Below, piece by piece: positions 13,093 to 17,319 of a stretch of 17,319 bases of DNA; positions within the stretch are counted from its first letter, which is position 1, and every line of letters begins with the position of its first letter. The stretch spans positions 1 to 17,319 of the forward strand of contig JAQSXU010000090.1 of the NCBI GenBank assembly GCA_029256485.1. The letters run 5' to 3'. A program made the position numbers and the translations under genes. Source of the DNA: Clostridiaceae bacterium (GTDB lineage Bacteria > Bacillota_A > Clostridia > Clostridiales > Clostridiaceae). The notes beneath the pieces are model-generated. The model was given only the letters and a program-made list of their open reading frames with translations, was not told the DNA's origin and made no database searches.

Positions 13093-14355
13093 TTATTTAC
13101 TGCTCATTTTATCTAACAAATACTTTTCAGCCTCTGGGCACCAAAGTCCTCCATTTTTCTTAACTATCCTTGCTAACTCAGCAAACAAAGGATCATTTTT
13201 CCCCTTTTCTTCAAAGTCATCAATAGCTGTAAGCTCCATGTCTATATTAGTATATATAAGCTTTTTGCCTCCAGGCAGTTTTGGTAAATTCAAAGTAGCA
13301 TCTGCTGCGCTGTTTATTCCTCCAATATGTGTTACCATAACAGCTGGATTTATAATACCTGCCTCTGTCATTTTAAGACACTCCATAAGATCGTTGGTAT
13401 TTCCTCCAGTAGTTCCAATTACATGGGTTGATCCATAGTGAACATTATAATAATTTAATTCACCTGAGAATTTTGTGTCAGTAGGCCCTGCAAAGAAGTT
13501 CAGGCATCCGTCTCTTCCAAGTATTTTATCACCCTGTTCCACTACAGGCTTTACTGGCGCATAAACATACACATCATTAAAGCCAGTATCCCCAGTTAGT
13601 TTTCTTAGATATGCTGGAACATCATCTATACCCTTTGTATTTACAAATACAATTTCCACTCCTCTTTCTTTGGCTTTTTCCTCTGTGAATATGCTTTTAG
13701 CTTTTTCAATTCTAGCATCATCTATATCTGTTACCACCAATAGTGAAGGTCTTCTATCGCAGTTTATAATATATTCAATTGCTCCAAGTCCCATTGGGCC
13801 TGTGGCTGCCAATAGAGCCATTTTACCACCTTGTACAATTCCCATATCATGTACATAGGATCCCATTTTTGTGTGGAAACTTGCATGGAAGCCGCCGATT
13901 ATACATGACATTGGCTCTGCCAATGATGCTTCATAATAAGCCTCTCCGTTATAATTTATAAGGCATCCAAGTTCCATAACTTCATGAGGAATAATTATAT
14001 AGGTTGCATCTCCTCCGAAATATTTGTATGAATATCCTGGTGAAGCCATACTCCCCTTATAATTTAAAGCTGGCTGCTGAGCAAATTTCTGTCCCTCTTT
14101 AAATTTGTCCTTCCACTTTGCTCCAACCTTTACTATATTGCCTGCAAATTCATGTCCAACAATTATAGGATTTTTATCAACATCTTTAGGTACTCTCTTA
14201 TGGTCTGGTCCCTGAATAGCTGCCTTGTATGTTGACATACATATACTATCTGATATTACCTGAACTAATATTTCATCGTCCTTTATTTCAGGAAGTTCAA
14301 ATTCTTCTAGCCTTAAATCATTCTTTCCATATAGTCTAACTGCTTTTGTTTTCAT
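13093..14355 (-). CDS. Zinc-dependent medium-chain dehydrogenase, SorE (L-sorbose-1-phosphate reductase)/YggP-like
   Basis: This 420-residue protein is longer than usual medium-chain alcohol dehydrogenases (about 350) and follows the SorE/YggP subfamily: it opens KTKAVRLYGKNDLRLEEFELP and carries the block GCLNFFAGPTDTKFSGELNY, followed by a short NYYNVHYGSTHVIGTTGGN segment. Catalytic zinc ligands are likely Cys39, His68 with Glu69 (GHEFAG) and Glu147 (SLAEPMS). The four-cysteine structural zinc lobe is absent. The nucleotide motif is ATGPMGLGAIEY (184-195). SorE interconverts L-sorbose-1-phosphate and D-glucitol-6-phosphate. Here it is the last gene of a mannitol-type PTS operon, 19 bases after the PfkB kinase. 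I infer oxidation of a PTS-imported hexitol phosphate to a ketose phosphate. The precise substrate is unknown. Confidence 0.85.
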   Translation of the reverse strand: MKTKAVRLYGKNDLRLEEFELPEIKDDEILVQVISDSICMSTYKAAIQGPDHKRVPKDVDKNPIIVGHEFAGNIVKVGAKWKDKFKEGQKFAQQPALNYKGSMASPGYSYKYFGGDATYIIIPHEVMELGCLINYNGEAYYEASLAEPMSCIIGGFHASFHTKMGSYVHDMGIVQGGKMALLAATGPMGLGAIEYIINCDRRPSLLVVTDIDDARIEKAKSIFTEEKAKERGVEIVFVNTKGIDDVPAYLRKLTGDTGFNDVYVYAPVKPVVEQGDKILGRDGCLNFFAGPTDTKFSGELNYYNVHYGSTHVIGTTGGNTNDLMECLKMTEAGIINPAVMVTHIGGINSAADATLNLPKLPGGKKLIYTNIDMELTAIDDFEEKGKNDPLFAELARIVKKNGGLWCPEAEKYLLDKMSSK

Positions 14356-14374
14356 AATGTTCAGCTCCTTTGTA

Positions 14375-15310
14375 TTATAAATTTATATATTCATATTTAA
14401 CTTGTTTTTCAAAGTTTAACACTGTATCCAGGTCAGCAGCCTGAGTGCCTGATGTAGTTACATTGGCTGTGCCGCATGCCACTGAAAGCTTTATAGATTT
14501 TTCAAAATCATAGCCTTTGTCTATTGCTACAGCCAGTGCAGCTACCATGGAGTCACCTGCTCCAACAGTGCTTTTAACCTGAACTTTTATTCCCTGTACT
14601 AATACTGCAGCATCATTCTTTATAAAAAGTGCTCCCTGCTCTCCAAGGGAAATTACTATAATTTCAATACCATATTTAAATAGTTCTTTTGAAAGCCTTA
14701 CTGCTTCCTCTTTAGTGCTTATGCTTTGTGAAAAAAACTGTTCCAGCTCATGAATGTTTGGTTTTATTAAATATGGTCCAGCCTCTATCCCCTGCTTTAA
14801 AAGTTCTCCATCGGCATCTAATATAGTTTTTGCACCTTTTCCCTTAGCCTGTTCTATCCAAATCCTGTATATATTTTTATTTACATTTTTGGGTATGCTC
14901 CCTGAAAATACTACAACAGAATTATCATTTAATTCTTTGCAAAATTCCTTATTTACTTTATCAAGATCCTCCTCTGAAACAAAGGGTCCGCATTCATTTA
15001 TATCCGTATTTGTATGGTTTATCTTGTCAATTATTTTTATATTTGTCCTAGTTTCTCCCTGGGTTATTATAAAGTGATTCTGAATATTTTCTGAATCCAG
15101 ATATTCTTTTATAAAACTTCCGCTTTTCCCTGAAAGTATTCCAACAGCTCTGCTGGTATTACCAAGGCTCTTAATAACCTTGGACACATTAATTCCTTTT
15201 CCACCTGCATCAAGTCTTACAGTACTAACTCTATTAACTGTTCCAATTTGAAAATTATTAATTTCAATGGTCTTATCCACTGCAGGATTTAATGTAACAG
15301 TTGTAATCAT
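14375..15310 (-). CDS. PfkB-family sugar-phosphate kinase (1-phosphofructokinase/tagatose-6-phosphate kinase type)
   Basis: The 311 residues fit the FruK/LacC branch of the PfkB family. The start ITTVTLNPAVDKTIEI is the typical opening, AGGKGINVSKVIKSLG is the first signature, SVVVFSGSIPKNV and YLIKPNIHELEQFF follow, and STVGAGDSMVAAL carries the catalytic Asp253 and anion hole. Such enzymes use ATP to turn fructose-1-phosphate, tagatose-6-phosphate or similar ketose phosphates into bisphosphates. It lies 11 bases after the mtlF-like gene and directly before the SorE-like dehydrogenase. Together they could convert a polyol phosphate to a ketose bisphosphate. The ribosome binding site is AAGGAG. 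No EIIA/EIIBC fructose genes are near, so a fru operon is unlikely. Confidence 0.9.
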   Translation of the reverse strand: MITTVTLNPAVDKTIEINNFQIGTVNRVSTVRLDAGGKGINVSKVIKSLGNTSRAVGILSGKSGSFIKEYLDSENIQNHFIITQGETRTNIKIIDKINHTNTDINECGPFVSEEDLDKVNKEFCKELNDNSVVVFSGSIPKNVNKNIYRIWIEQAKGKGAKTILDADGELLKQGIEAGPYLIKPNIHELEQFFSQSISTKEEAVRLSKELFKYGIEIIVISLGEQGALFIKNDAAVLVQGIKVQVKSTVGAGDSMVAALAVAIDKGYDFEKSIKLSVACGTANVTTSGTQAADLDTVLNFEKQVKYEYINL

Positions 15311-15321
15311 CTTTTTACTCC

Positions 15322-15756
15322 TTACTCTTCTAAAATTATTTTAATTATTTCCTGCTTATCTTTGGATTTTATAAGTTTTTTCACATTGTCCTCATATTGG
15401 CAGGTTATAGCTATCTTTGACAGTATAGACATGTGGTCATCATTTTTACCTGCTATTCCGATGACTAAATAGGCTGTATTCCCTTCACCAAAATCTACTC
15501 CATCAGGATATTGAGCAATGACAATTCCTGAGTGCTTAATATACTTTACATATTCATTCATTCCATGTGGAATTGCTATGCCATTTCCAATATAAGTTGT
15601 TATGTCCTGTTCTCTTTTCATCATTCCTTCTAAATAGCCTTGTTCAACGTAGCCATTTTCCACAAGCAGCATTCCTACTCTTTTAATTGCTTCATCTTTT
15701 GTCTCACTGTTAACATTTAATAATATATTTTTATCACAAAGAACCTCTGGCTTCAT
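15322..15756 (-). CDS. mtlF: PTS EIIA component, mannitol (MtlF) type
   Basis: This 144-residue soluble protein matches the EIIA domain of mannitol PTS transporters. Its phosphorylation site is His64 in IGNGIAIPHG, and the later IAQYPDGVDFGEGNTAYLVIGIAGKNDDHMSIL is diagnostic of the mannitol branch. It takes phosphate from HPr and passes it to EIIB. Its ATG directly follows the TAA of the mtlR-like gene, and its AGGAGG lies inside the end of that gene, so the two are translationally coupled. The gene order mtlR-mtlF is that of clostridial mannitol operons. The matching EIIBC (mtlA) would be expected upstream, outside the window. Confidence 0.93.
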   Translation of the reverse strand: MKPEVLCDKNILLNVNSETKDEAIKRVGMLLVENGYVEQGYLEGMMKREQDITTYIGNGIAIPHGMNEYVKYIKHSGIVIAQYPDGVDFGEGNTAYLVIGIAGKNDDHMSILSKIAITCQYEDNVKKLIKSKDKQEIIKIILEE

Positions 15757-17319
15757 TTAAATGTCCTCCTCATTAAGAATTTTTATGATTGAGCTTCTTA
15801 TATCTTTAATGTCTCCTAGTCTTAAATTCTCAGTAAAGTCCTTTTTTTCTATCAAGGATATACTTATCTTCCCCATCTGTTCAAGTATATAGGGATTTTC
15901 AGTTTTCCTTGCAAGCAGTACAATGAAAGTATTCACATCTTCATCTGCAAATCCTACACTTGTTAACTTCATACAATCTTTTAATCTATATACACCAACA
16001 AATGGGCTTATTACAGAATTAGATCTAGTATGAAGAAGTGCCACAGATGAATTTGGAATTACTACACTTCCTGACTTCTCCCTGTTTAATATGAGTTCCT
16101 CAACTTCTTCTCTGTTATTTATTATGTTTTCATTATAAATGTTTTCTGTAATCAATTTAATCATTTCTTTAAATGACTTTGTATCTATAGTTTTTAGCTG
16201 TAAATTCTTCAGCATATTATTTATCATTTCATATTTTTCTTCTTCAGAATCATTGTTGTTTTCAGCTTTATAAAAGGATGTGATCTTATTAAATGAACCA
16301 ACATCGCCCTTATGCTGCTTTATATAATGGTTAATGCTGTCAATATCATTTTGCTGAAGAAAAGGAGAAACTATTATAATATTATCTCTAGGATTTTTCT
16401 CTGCATCAATATTCACTGTGGAAAGCACAATATCATATTCATCATTACTATTGCTCCAATCCTTAAAGGATTTAATTGCGATTCTGTCAATGCTGGGTAT
16501 TGCTGATTTAACTTTACTTAAAAGTATTCTGGCAGTTCCCATTCCATTTGGACAGATAATCAGTGCAGAAAGTTTACTGCTTAAGTTTCCCGTTCGTTCT
16601 ATGGCTGCGCCAACATGCATAGTAATGAAGCCGATTTCGTCTTCAGGCATGGTAATGTTATATTTTGAAAAAACCAGTCTGCAGGCATGATTCACTACAT
16701 TAAACAAATTGCCGTAATACTTTTTTATTTCATCAACTAAAGGGTTCTTAACCTGTATTCCCATTTTAATCCTATACAAAGCCGGGTTAAAATGTTGAGA
16801 AAGACCTATAATCAGCTGTTCATCACAGTTAATTTTTATATTAAGCTTTTTTTCAACTTCATACAGAACTTCTTTAGACAATTCCTCCAAAGACACTCCA
16901 AGTTCCGTAAACTTTCCATCAGCCTTATATACATATTTATTGCCTAAAAGCTGTATTGCAATATATACAAGCTCGCTATGAGGAATATCTATATTTAAAG
17001 AAATTAAATAATCCTTTATTTTATTTATAAAAGAAAACTCATTAGAAGAAATCACATCATGTATCAAATAATCAGGTAAATTTATTGGGGAACCAAGCTT
17101 TGCCTTTTTTAAAGACAGCATGATATGAATTAGCGAACTGAAATAAGCCATATCATCCATCTTTACCATATCACTGCTAACAAGTTCTAATATATCTTTA
17201 GAAATACTTATAAGTTCTTTATGAAAAAACATATTAAAGAAAACATGTATTGCAGGATCTTGCTTATCTTCATATATATAGGCAAGCAGTTCATCTATGG
17301 GCTTATATTCATATAACAG
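15757..17319 (-). CDS. mtlR: MtlR-type PTS-regulated transcriptional activator (BglG/PRD family), N-terminus outside the window
   Basis: The frame is open to the window edge. An ATG at 17232 exists, but 29 further in-frame codons precede it, so the true start is outside; 520 residues are visible of an expected 690 or so. In order I see part of PRD1 (SSLIHIML), PRD2 with conserved histidines in LSQHFNPALYRIK and FITMHVGAAIER, an EIIB-like domain whose phospho-cysteine lies in LIICPNGMGTARILL, and an EIIA-like domain with a histidine in VALLHTRSNSV. The missing part should hold the DNA-binding helices. Such activators are tuned by HPr and by the cognate EIIA/EIIB. It is the first visible gene of the mannitol-type operon and touches mtlF. 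Confidence 0.92.
   Translation of the reverse strand: MLYEYKPIDELLAYIYEDKQDPAIHVFFNMFFHKELISISKDILELVSSDMVKMDDMAYFSSLIHIMLSLKKAKLGSPINLPDYLIHDVISSNEFSFINKIKDYLISLNIDIPHSELVYIAIQLLGNKYVYKADGKFTELGVSLEELSKEVLYEVEKKLNIKINCDEQLIIGLSQHFNPALYRIKMGIQVKNPLVDEIKKYYGNLFNVVNHACRLVFSKYNITMPEDEIGFITMHVGAAIERTGNLSSKLSALIICPNGMGTARILLSKVKSAIPSIDRIAIKSFKDWSNSNDEYDIVLSTVNIDAEKNPRDNIIIVSPFLQQNDIDSINHYIKQHKGDVGSFNKITSFYKAENNNDSEEEKYEMINNMLKNLQLKTIDTKSFKEMIKLITENIYNENIINNREEVEELILNREKSGSVVIPNSSVALLHTRSNSVISPFVGVYRLKDCMKLTSVGFADEDVNTFIVLLARKTENPYILEQMGKISISLIEKKDFTENLRLGDIKDIRSSIIKILNEEDI

Noticed and set aside
15757..17232. MtlR-like gene as a naturally truncated 491-residue protein starting at 17232
   Set aside because: The frame stays open upstream to the window edge with sensible PRD-like residues, so the apparent start is internal.

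Overview
The window looks like chromosomal DNA of a low-GC, endospore-forming Firmicute, most likely a Clostridium or close relative. The evidence is the strong A+T bias, AGGAGG-type ribosome binding sites, near-consensus sigma-A promoters, U-tailed hairpin terminators and a Spo0E-type sporulation phosphatase domain. Every gene I can support lies on the minus strand, so transcription runs from high to low coordinates. I see no tRNA, rRNA, CRISPR array, insertion sequence or phage gene.

Region 1 (17319-13044) is the distal part of a mannitol-type PTS operon: an MtlR-like PRD/EIIB/EIIA activator cut by the window edge, an MtlF-like EIIA, a PfkB-family (1-phosphofructokinase/LacC-type) kinase and a SorE-like zinc dehydrogenase, ending in a terminator. 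It has the mtlR-mtlF order of clostridial mannitol operons, but the mtlD position is taken by a dehydrogenase plus a kinase. This suggests a route polyol -> polyol phosphate -> ketose phosphate -> ketose bisphosphate.

Region 2 (13006-6466) is the most interesting part. A perfect consensus promoter (TTGACA-17-TATAAT) leads into a terminator/antiterminator leader and then a galactitol-type EIIC and an FGGY kinase. A second promoter drives a GlpP-family RNA-binding antiterminator. Its stop codon runs straight into a second copy of the same leader, which controls a short-chain dehydrogenase, a class II ketose-bisphosphate aldolase and a 2-hydroxyacid dehydrogenase. Both leaders can fold a 7-bp antiterminator hairpin with the identical 10-nt loop GGUGAAUUGA. 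The stems differ by a compensatory pair, and in each the 3' arm is part of the terminator stem. I infer that the GlpP-like protein switches both halves of one sugar/polyol pathway. Two CcpA (cre)-like sites lie between the first terminator and the EIIC gene.

Region 3 (6449-4315) holds two signalling genes, each with a terminator. One encodes a protein with a cysteine-containing PAS-like N-terminus and a C-terminal Spo0E phosphatase domain, behind a promoter with a Fur-box-like site. The other encodes a membrane-anchored Hanks-type Ser/Thr kinase without PASTA domains.

Region 4 (4268-1) looks like a sugar-acid operon: a LacI-family regulator, a KDPG/KHG aldolase, a TIM-barrel sugar-phosphate isomerase/epimerase, a GntP-like permease and the start of a hydantoinase/oxoprolinase-type ATPase. 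The regulator and the permease each carry a single-base frameshift, which means either decay of the locus or sequencing error.
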